The translations under genes and the position numbers were made by a program. A stretch of 64,000 nucleotides of DNA, from positions 1,364,001-1,428,000 of the forward strand of contig NZ_CP011533.1 of the NCBI RefSeq assembly GCF_001704275.1, given 5' to 3'. Below the pieces are notes generated by a model. It was not told where the DNA came from, did no database searches, and worked only from the letters and a program-made list of their open reading frames with translations. Positions within the stretch are counted from its first letter, which is position 1, and each line of letters begins with the position of its first letter. Source of the DNA: Streptomyces noursei ATCC 11455. GTDB taxonomy: Bacteria; Actinomycetota; Actinomycetes; Streptomycetales; Streptomycetaceae. Shown here piece by piece: positions 17,263 to 26,083 of this stretch.

Positions 17263-18183
17263 TCAGCGGTGGCCGGCGGCGACGGCCTTCTCGGTGGCGG
17301 CCCGCACCTCGGCCGCGGCCGGGTCGGGCAGCGGCAGCCGGGGCGGTCGGGTGGGTCCTCCGTGGCCGCCGACGAGGTCCATGGACGCCTTGATGGCCTG
17401 GACGAACTCGGTCCTGGAGTCCCAGCGCAGCAGCGGGTGCAGGGACCTGTAGAGCGGCAGCGCGGTGTCCAGGTCCCGGGCCGCGGCGGCGCGGTAGAGC
17501 GCGGCGCAGGCGACGGGGAAGGCGTTGGGGTAGCCGGCGACCCAGCCCACCGCGCCGGCCAGCGCCAGCTCCAGCAGGACGTCGTCGGCGCCGACCAACA
17601 GGTCGAGTTCCGGGGCGAGTTCGGCGATCTGATAGGCCCGGCGGACATCGCCGGAGAACTCCTTGACCGCCACCACACCGCCCTCGCCGTGCAGGCGGGC
17701 GAGGAGTGCGGGGGTCAGGTCGACCTTGGTGTCGACGGGGTTGTTGTAGGCCACGATCGGCAGCCCGGCCCGGGCGACCTCGGCGTAGTGGGCCCGCACG
17801 GCGGACTCGTCGGCGCGGTAGGCGTTGGGCGGCAGCAGCAGGACGCTGCCGCAGCCCTCCTCGGCGGCCTGTTCGGCCCAGCGGCGCGCCGCGGCGCTGC
17901 CGTACGCGGCCACGCCGGGCATCACGCGCGCGCCGTCGCCGGCGGCCGCGACGGCGGTGCGCACCACGCGAGCGCGCTCCTCGTCGGTCAGGGTCTGGTA
18001 CTCGCCGAGCGAGCCGTTGGGCACCACGCCGTCACAGCCGTTGTCGAGCAGCCGGCGGACGTGCGCGGCGTAGGCGTCGTAGTCGACGGAGAGGTCCGCG
18101 CGGAGCGGGAGGGCGGTGGCGACCATGATGCCGCGCCAGGGGCGTTCGGCGCTCCAGGCCGCGGCGGTGGGGCTGGCGGTCAT
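17263..18183 (-). CDS. DapA-family lyase, likely 1-pyrroline-4-hydroxy-2-carboxylate deaminase
   Basis: 306 residues. This is a (beta/alpha)8 barrel of the dihydrodipicolinate synthase family, with the Schiff-base lysine at 174 (VVAVKEFSGD) and the active-site tyrosine at 146 (IVAYNNP). NGSLGEY replaces the G-T-T-G-E of true DapA, consistent with a catabolic member. Placed between the hydroxyproline epimerase and dehydrogenase genes, it most likely converts pyrroline-hydroxy-carboxylate to alpha-ketoglutarate semialdehyde plus ammonia (the LhpC/HypD role). A biosynthetic role in lysine is unlikely in this setting. Confidence 0.85.
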   Translation of the reverse strand: MTASPTAAAWSAERPWRGIMVATALPLRADLSVDYDAYAAHVRRLLDNGCDGVVPNGSLGEYQTLTDEERARVVRTAVAAAGDGARVMPGVAAYGSAAARRWAEQAAEEGCGSVLLLPPNAYRADESAVRAHYAEVARAGLPIVAYNNPVDTKVDLTPALLARLHGEGGVVAVKEFSGDVRRAYQIAELAPELDLLVGADDVLLELALAGAVGWVAGYPNAFPVACAALYRAAAARDLDTALPLYRSLHPLLRWDSRTEFVQAIKASMDLVGGHGGPTRPPRLPLPDPAAAEVRAATEKAVAAGHR

Positions 18184-18249
18184 GACGGGAACCCATTCTG
18201 TGAGAGGTGACGTGCCGTCAAGAGGTGCTGGGGCGGCGGGCGGTGACGG

Positions 18250-19755
18250 TCACCCGGTACCGTCGCCCGGGCCGGGCGGTTCGTCGAGGGCGGCGAGCAC
18301 CCCCAGGGGGACGGGTACGGCCAGTGGTCGGCGCTCCGGGGACGGCGGCAGCCCGGTCCCCGGCACCTGCGCGGCCAGGCAGGCGACGGCCGGGCCGCAC
18401 ATCCGGCCCTGGCACCAGCCCATGCCGGCGCGGGTGAGGAGTTTGACGGTGCGGGCGTCCCGGGCGCCGTGGTCGGCGACCGCCTCCCGGACGCGGCCCG
18501 CGGTCACCTCCTCGCACCGGCAGACCTCCGTCGCGTCGTCGAGCCACCGGCTCCAGCCGGGGCCGGGGGCGTGCGTGCGGGCCATCACGTCCGCGAAGGC
18601 CCGCATCCGGTCGCGGCGGCGGCGCAGCGACCGGGCGCGCCTGATGGCGGTGGGCGCGGGGCGTCCGCGCAGCCGAGCGGCGATCGCGAGGCCCGCCAAC
18701 TCCCCTTCCACACATGCCAGTTGCGCGCCGCCGACGCCGCCCGTCTCGCCGGCGGCCCAGACGCCGGGGACGGAGGTCCGCTGGTGCGTGTCCAGGTCGA
18801 GGGCCGACGCCCCGTCCGGGGTGCGCCGGGTGGCGCAGCCCAGGGCGAGGGCGAGGTCGAGCTGGGGCACCAGGCCGTGCCCGACCGCCAGGGCGTCGCA
18901 GGCGATCCGGCGGCCGGACCCCCGTACGGGCCGCCAGTCGCGATCGAGCCGGGAGACGGTGACGGCCGCCACCCGGTCGGCGCCGTGGACCTCGGTCACC
19001 GCGCTGCGGGTGCGCAGCCGCACCCCGTGCCGCCACAGCGCCGCGCGGTGCGCCGCCGCCTCCGCCAGCTTGCCCGGCTGGGCGGCGAGGGCGCCGGGTC
19101 GGCGGGCGTAGCCGAGGTAGTCGGACGCCTCGACCACCGCCGGGACACGGGCCCCCGCCGCGGCGAGGGTGGTGGCGACGGCCAGCAGCAGCGGGCCGCT
19201 GCCCGCCACCACCACCCTTGCTCCGGCCCGCGACCTCACGCCGACGGAGCAGGTCCCGTTCCCGGGCAGCACCAGGCCGGACTTCAGCATCGCCTGCGCT
19301 CCCCCGGCGCCCACCACCCCGGGCAACGCCCAGCCGGGGAAGGGGAGTTGCCGCTCGTACGCGCCGGTGGCGAGCAGCACCGCCCGGGCCCGGATCCGGA
19401 CCAGGGGCCCGCCGCCGTCCGCCCCGGTGACGGCGTGCACGCCCCAGGGGCCCTCCGGGCCCGCGGGGACGACCGTCCAGACGTGGTGTCCGGCGAGGTG
19501 CCGCAGTCCGCTGGCGGCCAGCCGGCGGCGCAGGTCGACGAAGGTGCCCCAGTCGTGGTGCAGGGCCTGGGGGCGGGCGGCGCCGAGGGCCGGGTGCGGG
19601 TGCCGGTAGAACTGCCCGCCGGGCCGTTCCGCGGCGTCCAACAGGGCGACGGCCAGGCCGAGTTCGGCCGCGGTGACGGCTCCGGCCACGCCCGCCGGGC
19701 CGGCCCCGATCACCGCGAGGTCGTACTCCGGCTCCTCAGACGGCGAGTTCGCCAT
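18250..19755 (-). CDS. FAD/NAD(P)-binding subunit of D-hydroxyproline dehydrogenase, with BFD-like [2Fe-2S] tail
   Basis: 501 residues from the ATG at 19755. The N-terminal dinucleotide motif VIGAGPAGVAGAV and a second Rossmann segment in the middle (RVVVAGSGPLLLA) mark a pyridine-nucleotide-disulphide-type flavoprotein. The C-terminal 100 residues carry a BFD-like iron-sulphur motif, CRCEEV followed by WCQGRMCG. This architecture matches the LhpE-type alpha subunit of hetero-oligomeric D-hydroxyproline dehydrogenases (related to octopine/nopaline oxidase subunits). It overlaps the small ferredoxin-like gene upstream by 20 bases. Confidence 0.87.
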   Translation of the reverse strand: MANSPSEEPEYDLAVIGAGPAGVAGAVTAAELGLAVALLDAAERPGGQFYRHPHPALGAARPQALHHDWGTFVDLRRRLAASGLRHLAGHHVWTVVPAGPEGPWGVHAVTGADGGGPLVRIRARAVLLATGAYERQLPFPGWALPGVVGAGGAQAMLKSGLVLPGNGTCSVGVRSRAGARVVVAGSGPLLLAVATTLAAAGARVPAVVEASDYLGYARRPGALAAQPGKLAEAAAHRAALWRHGVRLRTRSAVTEVHGADRVAAVTVSRLDRDWRPVRGSGRRIACDALAVGHGLVPQLDLALALGCATRRTPDGASALDLDTHQRTSVPGVWAAGETGGVGGAQLACVEGELAGLAIAARLRGRPAPTAIRRARSLRRRRDRMRAFADVMARTHAPGPGWSRWLDDATEVCRCEEVTAGRVREAVADHGARDARTVKLLTRAGMGWCQGRMCGPAVACLAAQVPGTGLPPSPERRPLAVPVPLGVLAALDEPPGPGDGTG

Positions 19756-20131
19756 GGCCGTTCCCCTCCTGGGTGGTGACGGTGTCACCGGGGCGTGCCG
19801 GGACCAGACAGGCCCGGCGGTTGGCCGTCCCGTTGACGGTGGCAAGGCAGTCGAAGCAGTGCCCGATGCCGCAGAACGCGCCGCGCGGCCGGCCGCCGAC
19901 GCGGGTGGTGCGCCAGGCGAGGATGCCCGCGGCCCACAGCGCGGCGGCGAGGGACTGGCCGGGGAGCGCGGGGACCGGGCGCCCGTCGAAGGTGATCTCG
20001 AACGCGGGGCCGGGCGCCGCGCCGACGAGCCGGGCCGGGTTGCGGTCGTGCGCCAAGATGCGACTCCTTGCACGGGAGGCCGGGGCGGTGCCGGTGGGGC
20101 CGGACGGGCCACGGGGCGGAGGGGCGGTCAT
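19736..20131 (-). CDS. Small [2Fe-2S] subunit of D-hydroxyproline dehydrogenase
   Basis: 131 residues from the ATG at 20131. The middle is a ferredoxin-like fold (ITFDGRPVPALPGQSLAAAL) with the cysteine cluster CGIGHCFDC and a later single Cys in RRACLVP. This is the Fer2_4 type found in LhpF/SoxA-N-like subunits of three-component amino acid dehydrogenases. The first 30 residues are basic and low complexity, so the true start could be further in. It overlaps the preceding oxidoreductase stop by four bases and the following gene start by 20 bases, which shows tight co-expression. Confidence 0.87.
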   Translation of the reverse strand: MTAPPPRGPSGPTGTAPASRARSRILAHDRNPARLVGAAPGPAFEITFDGRPVPALPGQSLAAALWAAGILAWRTTRVGGRPRGAFCGIGHCFDCLATVNGTANRRACLVPARPGDTVTTQEGNGHGELAV

Positions 20132-21288
20132 CTCTCTACTCCCCCGTCGAACCGCTCCGGCCGGAACGGCGTGATGTCGAGCGGTGATTGATCGCCCGTC
20201 AGGATGGCCGCGACGATCCGGCCGGTCGCCGGGGCGAGGCCGATGCCGGCCCCCTCGTGGCCGCAGGCGTGCAGCAGCCCCGGCCGGCGCGGGTCGGGTC
20301 CGATGGCGGGCAGGTGGTCGGGCAGATAGGGGCGGAAGCCGACGTAGGTCCGCAGCGCCCGCACGGTCGCGAGGACCGGGAAGAGCCGTACCGCCTGGGC
20401 GGCGAGGCGGTGCAGCGCCGTCACCGACAGGGTGCGGTCGAAGCCGACCCGCTCGCGGCTCGCGCCGATCAGGACGGGCCCGGCCGGGGTGCCCTCGACG
20501 ACCGCGGAGGTCTGCAGGGCGGCCGCGTCGCTGGCGACGTCGGCGACGTAGTCGGCGGCGTACACCTTGCGCCGCACCACGCGCGGGAGCGGCTCGGTGA
20601 CCAGCACGAAGCCGCGCCGGGGGCGGACCGGCAGCGCGACGCCGGCGAGCCGGGCCAGTGCGCCGCCCCAGGTCCCGGCGGCGTTCACGACATGGGGCGC
20701 GAGCAGATCGCCGGCGCGCGTCCGCACCCCGCGCACCCGGCCGTGCGCGCCGGTGAGGATCCCGGTGACCTCCTCGCCGAGTCGCAGCCGCACCCGGTCG
20801 CCGGCGGCGCGCAGCAGGTGGGCGGCGGCCAGGGCTGGCTGCACCTGGGCGTCCTGAGGGTAGTGGACGCCGCCGGCGAGGCCGGGGGCGAGGTGCGGTT
20901 CCAGGTCGCGGAGCCGCTCGCCCGGCACGTCCTCGGCCACGACGCCGGCCGCCGCCTGCCGGGCGGCGAAGTCCCGCAGCGCGGCGCTGCCCTGCGCGTC
21001 GTGGGCGACGACGAGTCCGCCCTTGGCCTCGTACTCGATCCGGGCGGGCAGTTCCCCGGCCAGCTCGCGCCACAACCGGAGGGAAAGCAGGGCGAGTTGG
21101 AGTTCGGGGCCGGGCTCCTTGTCGGAGACCAGCAGGTTGCCCTCGCCCGCGCCGGTGGTCCCGCCGGCGACCGGGCCGCGGTCGAGGACGGTGACGCGCA
21201 GGTCGTGCCGGGCCGCGTAGTAGGCACAGGCCGCTCCGACCACGCCCGCACCGATGACGATGAGATCCGAAGAGTTCCTCATGGGCAC
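20128..21288 (-). CDS. DAO-type FAD subunit of D-hydroxyproline dehydrogenase
   Basis: 386 residues from the GTG at 21288, or 384 from the ATG at 21282. The FAD-binding motif is IVIGAGVVGAACAYYAA, and the chain is a full D-amino acid oxidase-like domain ending in ACGHEGAGIGLAPATGRIVA. It resembles the LhpB catalytic subunit, which oxidises cis-4-hydroxy-D-proline to the pyrroline. No ribosome binding site precedes either start, and a -35/-10 pair at 21295-21323 would place transcription start at the GTG itself, so the mRNA may be leaderless. It is the promoter-proximal gene of the island. Confidence 0.87.
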   Translation of the reverse strand: MPMRNSSDLIVIGAGVVGAACAYYAARHDLRVTVLDRGPVAGGTTGAGEGNLLVSDKEPGPELQLALLSLRLWRELAGELPARIEYEAKGGLVVAHDAQGSAALRDFAARQAAAGVVAEDVPGERLRDLEPHLAPGLAGGVHYPQDAQVQPALAAAHLLRAAGDRVRLRLGEEVTGILTGAHGRVRGVRTRAGDLLAPHVVNAAGTWGGALARLAGVALPVRPRRGFVLVTEPLPRVVRRKVYAADYVADVASDAAALQTSAVVEGTPAGPVLIGASRERVGFDRTLSVTALHRLAAQAVRLFPVLATVRALRTYVGFRPYLPDHLPAIGPDPRRPGLLHACGHEGAGIGLAPATGRIVAAILTGDQSPLDITPFRPERFDGGVER

Positions 21289-21294
21289 GTCAGT

Positions 21295-21323
21295 AATATT
21301 TCACATTGCACCCGGGTTTCCAA
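21295..21323 (-). promoter_or_regulatory. Promoter candidate of the hydroxyproline island
   Basis: On the minus strand, TTGGAA (21323-21318), a 17-bp spacer and AATATT (21300-21295) form a sigma-70-like pair. The -10 box lies six bases before the GTG at 21288, the geometry of leaderless promoters in actinomycetes. The local AT content stands out from the surroundings. Confidence 0.5.
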
Positions 21324-21498
21324 GAGACCCGTCGCACCGACTCCCCGCCACTTTCCCCGACCCCGCCCCACGCCGACGGGACGCACCCGGCGCATACCCA
21401 ACGACGGCGGCGCCCCGGGCCCCACCCCGCCCGCCGTCCCGAACTCCCCTACCGGAGCGAGGACTTCCCCGACCCCGGCGCGCTCGCGCGGACCGGCC

Positions 21499-22222
21499 TC
21501 AGCGGCGCGCGAGACCGCCGAGCACCAACTCGACGGTGAAGTCGAAGCGTTCGTGGTCGGTCCCGGCGGTGAGTTCGGCGGCATGGCGCTTGGTCTGCGG
21601 GAAGGCGTCGGGCAGGTTGGAGAACCGGCTCAGCAGTTCGTCCCGACCGACGCCCCACTCGCCGCCGGAGCGGCCACGCAGGGAGAACTCAAGGGTGTAG
21701 GCGTTGACGTAGAGCGCCAGGGCGCCGACACGCGGCGGCCTGCGGGGCGACGCCTCCGGCGAGCAGGATGGCGAGCATGCCCTCGGCGAGGCGCGGCGTG
21801 TCCTCGTTGGTGGGGGCGGCGGCCAGCGCGGCCCGGGAGATGCCGGGGTAGCGCAGGTGCTGGTCGCGCATCCGGACACAGACGCCGGTGATCTGCTCGC
21901 GCCAGGCGGCGGGGTCCGGCTCGGGCAGGTCGATCTCGGCGCACAGGCGGCCGATGAGCAGCTCGTCCAGGTCGTCCTTGTTGACGACGTGGGCGTACCG
22001 CGACGCCGGTCCGGTCTCCAGGGCGGCCGCCACCCGGCGCATGGTCAGCGCCTCGTAGCCCTCGCGCGCCACGATGTCGAGCGCCGCGTCGACCACCGCG
22101 TCGACCGTGATCGGCTTGGCTCGCCGACCTCGCGCCGGCGGTGTGCTCCCCTCGGGAACGCCCGGCCCCGGGCGTCCGTCCGGTGCCGGCCGCCGGTCCG
22201 ACGGAGACTGGAAGGGCGGCAC
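21499..22222 (-). pseudogene. TetR/AcrR-family regulator with a frameshift
   Basis: The N-terminal frame encodes a TetR helix-turn-helix (DAALDIVAREGYEALTMRRV, then ARGRRAKP before it) and the first helices of a TetR_C domain. It leaves frame near 21730, and the rest of the domain (ALYVNAYTLEFSLR to FDFTVELVLGGLARR) continues in the next frame to the stop at 21499. At the joint, the bases GCGTGTCGG replace an expected longer stretch, consistent with loss of a few bases. The start is uncertain (GTG 22222; ATG 22270 would overlap the divergent USP start). It is either a recent pseudogene or a sequencing error. Confidence 0.75.
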
Positions 22223-22268
22223 GCCGCTGTCCCCGTCAGCGGTGCGCGGACCGGAGAGAGGTGAGGTC

Positions 22269-23138
22269 ATGCAGGACGTGGTCACCGTGGGCGTCGACGG
22301 GACCCCCGAGGCGACGGCCGCCGTGTTGTGGGCGGCGCGCGAGGCGGAGCTGCGGCGGGCCCGGCTGCGGCTGCTGCACGCCTGGGTGCTGCTGGCACCC
22401 GAGCCGGAGCCCGGGACTGCCCCCGAGGACGACCAGAACTACTGGCCGCACCGGATCGTCGGGGACGCCCGGGACGCCGTCCGGGACCACCACCCGGACC
22501 TCCCGGTGGACGAGGCCCTGGTGGCCAAGGACCCGCTGGCCGCCCTGGAGGAGGCGGCCGACCAGTCGTCGCTGCTGGTCCTGGGCTCGCGGGACCTGGG
22601 CGCGCTGGCCCGATACACGATGGGCGAGATCGGCCTCCAGGTGGTGGCACACACCCGCACCCCCACGGTGCTGGTCCGGGCCCGCCCGGGCGCCTCGGAG
22701 CCGGCCCCGGACGCCCCGGTCACCGCCGGGCTGAGCCTGCACGAGCCTTGCGAGGCACTGCTGGCGTTCGCGTTCGAGAGCGCGGCCCGGCGGGGCGTCC
22801 CGCTGCGCGTGGTGCACGGCCGGCGCCTGCCGTCGTACGCCTACAACCGGGGCGGCGGGGTCGAGCCGGTCGCCGCGCAGCAGGCGGCCACGGACGCCCG
22901 GCAGGAGCTGCTGGCCGCGCTGCGGCCGTGGCAGGAGAAGTTCCCCGAGGTCGCGGTGGACGGCCGGGTGGAGGTGGAGAGCCCGACCCGGGCGGTGCTG
23001 CGGGACGCCGCGGACGCCGCGCTGCTGGTCGTCGGCCGCCGGCACAAACTGCGCTTCCCGGCCCCGAGGATCGGCCACGTGGTCCAGGCCGCGGTGCACC
23101 ATGCGCCCTGCCCGGTCGCGATCGTGCCGCACGAGTGA
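22269..23138 (+). CDS. Universal stress protein, tandem UspA domains
   Basis: 289 residues from the ATG at 22269, after AGAGAGG. It contains two UspA domains (residues about 1-140 and 155-289). The first ends in LVLGSRDLGALARYTMGEIG, a slightly degenerate ATP-binding loop. The second has LLVVGRRHKLRF where the loop would be, so ATP binding there is doubtful. Tandem USPs are typical of actinobacterial hypoxia and dormancy regulons. It opens a co-directional run with the DUF1876 and nicotinate phosphoribosyltransferase genes. Confidence 0.9.
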   Translation: MQDVVTVGVDGTPEATAAVLWAAREAELRRARLRLLHAWVLLAPEPEPGTAPEDDQNYWPHRIVGDARDAVRDHHPDLPVDEALVAKDPLAALEEAADQSSLLVLGSRDLGALARYTMGEIGLQVVAHTRTPTVLVRARPGASEPAPDAPVTAGLSLHEPCEALLAFAFESAARRGVPLRVVHGRRLPSYAYNRGGGVEPVAAQQAATDARQELLAALRPWQEKFPEVAVDGRVEVESPTRAVLRDAADAALLVVGRRHKLRFPAPRIGHVVQAAVHHAPCPVAIVPHE

Positions 23139-23260
23139 GCGACCGGCACGGACAGGCGCCCCGGGCGGTTTCTCCCAACAATGGTGGCAGGGGCGTCGGG
23201 CGCCGGGCGGCCCCGTGGCGCGGTCCGGCGCGGCCCCGCAGGACACCGCGGAGGTGAGCC

Positions 23261-23560
23261 ATGGCGAAGAGCACCCAGTGGCCGGTCCGGCTGATCGTCA
23301 CGGAGGAGGACGGGACGACGCGGGCGCGGGTGGAGCTGGACACCGGGACCCGGTCGCTCACCGGGCACGGCCGGGCACGATGCAATCCCGAGGATCCGGA
23401 TGTCCCGGTGATCGGGGACGAGTTGGCGGCCGGGCGGGCGATGAAGGACCTCGCCGGCCAGCTGATCCGGCTGGCCGACCACGACCTGGCGGGCGTCGGC
23501 GCCGCGCCGCCGGGACACGAGCGGCGCACCCTCTACGGCTGGGCGGACGAGCTGGCCTGA
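23261..23560 (+). CDS. DUF1876 domain protein (Rv1738-like)
   Basis: 99 residues from the ATG at 23261, preceded by GGAGGTG. It is a single DUF1876 domain: a beta-rich first half (VRLIVTEEDGTTRARVELDT) and helices in the second half (AGRAMKDLAGQLIRLADHDL). The family includes Mycobacterium tuberculosis Rv1738, a DosR-regulon protein whose fold resembles ribosome hibernation factors; a role in translational shutdown is proposed, not proven. The setting among USPs and PncB fits a dormancy role. Confidence 0.85.
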   Translation: MAKSTQWPVRLIVTEEDGTTRARVELDTGTRSLTGHGRARCNPEDPDVPVIGDELAAGRAMKDLAGQLIRLADHDLAGVGAAPPGHERRTLYGWADELA

Positions 23561-23636
23561 GACCGCCCGCGGGCCGACAGCCGAGCCGCACGGCCCCAGG
23601 TCCGCCGGCGCGGCCCGGCCCGGGAAGGAGCCGGTG

Positions 23637-24998
23637 ATGCCGGATGCGACGACGGTCGGTCCGACCACGACCGACCTGTACGAAGTGACCATGGCCCTGT
23701 CGTATCTGCGCGAGGGCCTGACCCGGCCGGCCACCTTCAGCTGCTTCGTCCGGGAACTCCCCGCCGACCGGGGGTTCCTAGTCGCCGCGGGGGTGGAGGA
23801 GGTGCTCGACCACCTCTCCCGCTTCCGGATCGGGCCGGACGACATCGAGGTGTTCGCCGAGGCGCTGCACCGGCCCACCACGGACCTGGCGCCGCTGCTG
23901 GGCCTGCGGTTCGCCGGGGAGGTCCGGGCGGTGCCGGAGGGCCGGGTGGTGCTGGCCGGTGAGCCGCTGCTGGAGATCACCGCGCCGCTGCCGCAGGCCC
24001 AGCTGGTCGAGACCCTCGTCCTGAACCGGCTCACCCACCAGACCGCCATCGCCGCCAAGTGCACGCGGTGCGTCCTGGCGGCCCGCGGCCGGCCGGTGGT
24101 GGACTTCTCGCTGCGGCGGACGCACGGGGTGGAGGCGGGCCTGCGCACGGCCCGGCTGGCGGCGATGGCGGGCTTCGCGGGGACCAGCAACGTGGCGGCG
24201 GCGCACGCCGAACGCCTGCCGGCGGTGGGCACCATGGCGCACTCCTACATCGAGGTGTTCGAGGACGAGGAGGCCGCCTTCACCGCCTTCGCGCGGGCCC
24301 ACCCGGGCCCCGTGACGTTCCTGGTGGACACCTACGACGTCGACTCCGGGGTGGCAGCGGCGGCCCGGGTGCTGCACGCCCTGGGCCGCGCCGAGGGGTC
24401 GGCGATCCGGCTGGACAGCGGCGATCTGGGGGCGCTGGCGGTCCGGGCCCGGGCGATGCTGGACCGGGCGGAGCTGCCGGGGGTGCGGATCGTGGCCAGC
24501 GGCGGGCTGGACGAGTTCGCGGTGGACGACCTGGTACGGGCCGGAGCGCCGATCGACGTGTTCGCGGTGGGCACCCGGGTCGGGGTGAGCGCCGACGCGC
24601 CGTCTCTCGACTCGGCGTACAAGCTCGTCGCCTACGACGGGCGGCCGGTGATGAAGCTGTCGTCGGAGAAGGTCACCGCGCCGGGCCGGAAACAGGTCTT
24701 CCGGCACCCGGGCTGCCGCGATGTGATCGGCCTGGCCGAGGAGCCGGCACCGGCCGGCAGCGTGGCACTGCTGAAGACGCTGATGCGCGACGGGGTGCGC
24801 TGTGCGCCGCGGACCCCGCTGGCGGACGCCCGGGCCCGGCTGACCGCGGACCTCGCGGAGCTGCCGGCGCCGGCCCGGGCCATCCGGTCGCCGGTCCCGG
24901 TCGTGCCGTCGACCTCCACGCCGCTGGCCACCCTCGCCGGGCATGTGCGGCGACGGATCGAGCGGGCGGTGCTGGCGCCGTACGACCACTTCGCCTGA
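23637..24998 (+). CDS. pncB: Nicotinate phosphoribosyltransferase
   Basis: 453 residues from the ATG at 23637, which has AAGGAG at ideal spacing (six bases); the GTG three bases earlier is too close. It opens with TTDLYEVTMALSYLREG, the conserved NAPRTase start. The catalytic histidine region is VDFSLRRTHGVEAG, and the phosphate loop lies in the late SGGLDEFAVDDL and VGTRVGVSADAPSLDSAYKL segments. It makes nicotinate mononucleotide for NAD salvage. Next to DUF1876 and USP genes it resembles pncB2 of the mycobacterial DosR regulon, so it may be the stress paralogue rather than the housekeeping copy. Confidence 0.93.
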   Translation: MPDATTVGPTTTDLYEVTMALSYLREGLTRPATFSCFVRELPADRGFLVAAGVEEVLDHLSRFRIGPDDIEVFAEALHRPTTDLAPLLGLRFAGEVRAVPEGRVVLAGEPLLEITAPLPQAQLVETLVLNRLTHQTAIAAKCTRCVLAARGRPVVDFSLRRTHGVEAGLRTARLAAMAGFAGTSNVAAAHAERLPAVGTMAHSYIEVFEDEEAAFTAFARAHPGPVTFLVDTYDVDSGVAAAARVLHALGRAEGSAIRLDSGDLGALAVRARAMLDRAELPGVRIVASGGLDEFAVDDLVRAGAPIDVFAVGTRVGVSADAPSLDSAYKLVAYDGRPVMKLSSEKVTAPGRKQVFRHPGCRDVIGLAEEPAPAGSVALLKTLMRDGVRCAPRTPLADARARLTADLAELPAPARAIRSPVPVVPSTSTPLATLAGHVRRRIERAVLAPYDHFA

Positions 24999-25028
24999 CG
25001 ACCGGAGCGCGCGGGTGGGGCTGGGGCG

Positions 25029-25895
25029 TCAGCCGCGCGGGACCACCACGACGGGGCAGGCGGAGTGGTGCAGCGCGGCGTGCCCGACCCGGCCGAGCTG
25101 CAATCCGAAGTGGCCGTGCCGGTGGCGGGCCCCCAGCACCAGCAGGTCCGCGGCGGCGGACCGCCGGACCAGCACCTTGTGCGCCGGGCCCTCGACGGTG
25201 GTGCGGCGGACGTGCACCGTCGGGTGCGCCTCGACCTCCTCCGCCACCGCCGCGTCGACCAGCGCCGACGCCTGCTGCTCGTAGTGGTGCTCGGGGCCCG
25301 CGGCGCGCCGGTCGCGGTCCGCGGTCTCGTAGGCGGGGCAGCGCCAGGCGCGGATCGCGTCGAGGGCGCAGCCCCGGGCCTCGGCCTCCCGGAAGGCGAA
25401 CCGGACGGCCGGGGAGCCCTTGGCGGTGTCGCCGACGCCGAGCAGCACCCGGTCGTGGCCGCTCTCCAGGCCGGCGCGGTCGCCGCGGACCACCACCACC
25501 GGGTTCCCGGCGCGGGCCGCCACCGACAGGCTCACCGAACCCAGCAGCAGATCGGCGAACTCCCCGCGCCCCTTGGAGCCGAGGACCACCGCGGAGGCAT
25601 AGGGGGCCTCGCGGAGCAGCGCGGTGACCGCGTCGTCCGCCAGGACCTGGACCGTGACCTCGACCTCGGGGTTGCGGCGGGCGGCGCGGTCGGCGGCGGA
25701 GGCGACGACCCGGTCGGCCATCGCCTGCTCCTCGGGGGCGCTCTCCTGCGGCGCCACACCCTCGTACCGCTCCCACCGGGACGCGTAGACCAGGCGCAGC
25801 GGCAGTCCGTGCAGCGCCGCCTCGTCCACCGCCCAGTCCAGGGCGCGCAGCCCGGCGTCCGATCCGTCGACGCCTACGACCAGGGGGAGTTCCAT
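25029..25895 (-). CDS. Universal stress protein, tandem UspA domains
   Basis: 288 residues from the ATG at 25895. The first UspA domain starts LVVGVDGSDAGLRALDWAV and has a complete ATP-binding loop (VLGSKGRGEFADLLLGSVS). The second ends with the variant LVLGARHRHGHFGLQLGRVG. It is convergent with pncB (30 bp between stops) and divergent from the HAD/GH65 operon, so its promoter region (25896-26083) may serve both directions. Confidence 0.9.
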   Translation of the reverse strand: MELPLVVGVDGSDAGLRALDWAVDEAALHGLPLRLVYASRWERYEGVAPQESAPEEQAMADRVVASAADRAARRNPEVEVTVQVLADDAVTALLREAPYASAVVLGSKGRGEFADLLLGSVSLSVAARAGNPVVVVRGDRAGLESGHDRVLLGVGDTAKGSPAVRFAFREAEARGCALDAIRAWRCPAYETADRDRRAAGPEHHYEQQASALVDAAVAEEVEAHPTVHVRRTTVEGPAHKVLVRRSAAADLLVLGARHRHGHFGLQLGRVGHAALHHSACPVVVVPRG

Positions 25896-26083
25896 GGTCC
25901 CCACCGCCTTCCATCGCTCGGGCCGTGGCCGTGCCGGGGCGGGCGCCGGGTGGCCCACTTCCATCGTGTGCCCCGGCAGCGGGGGCACGCCAGGGCCCGC
26001 GGGCGCATCCGAGCGGCCCCGGACCGGATGCCGTGGTGCCATGGAGGGGCGAGTGCGATGAAGGAACGCCGAAGGGACCCGTC

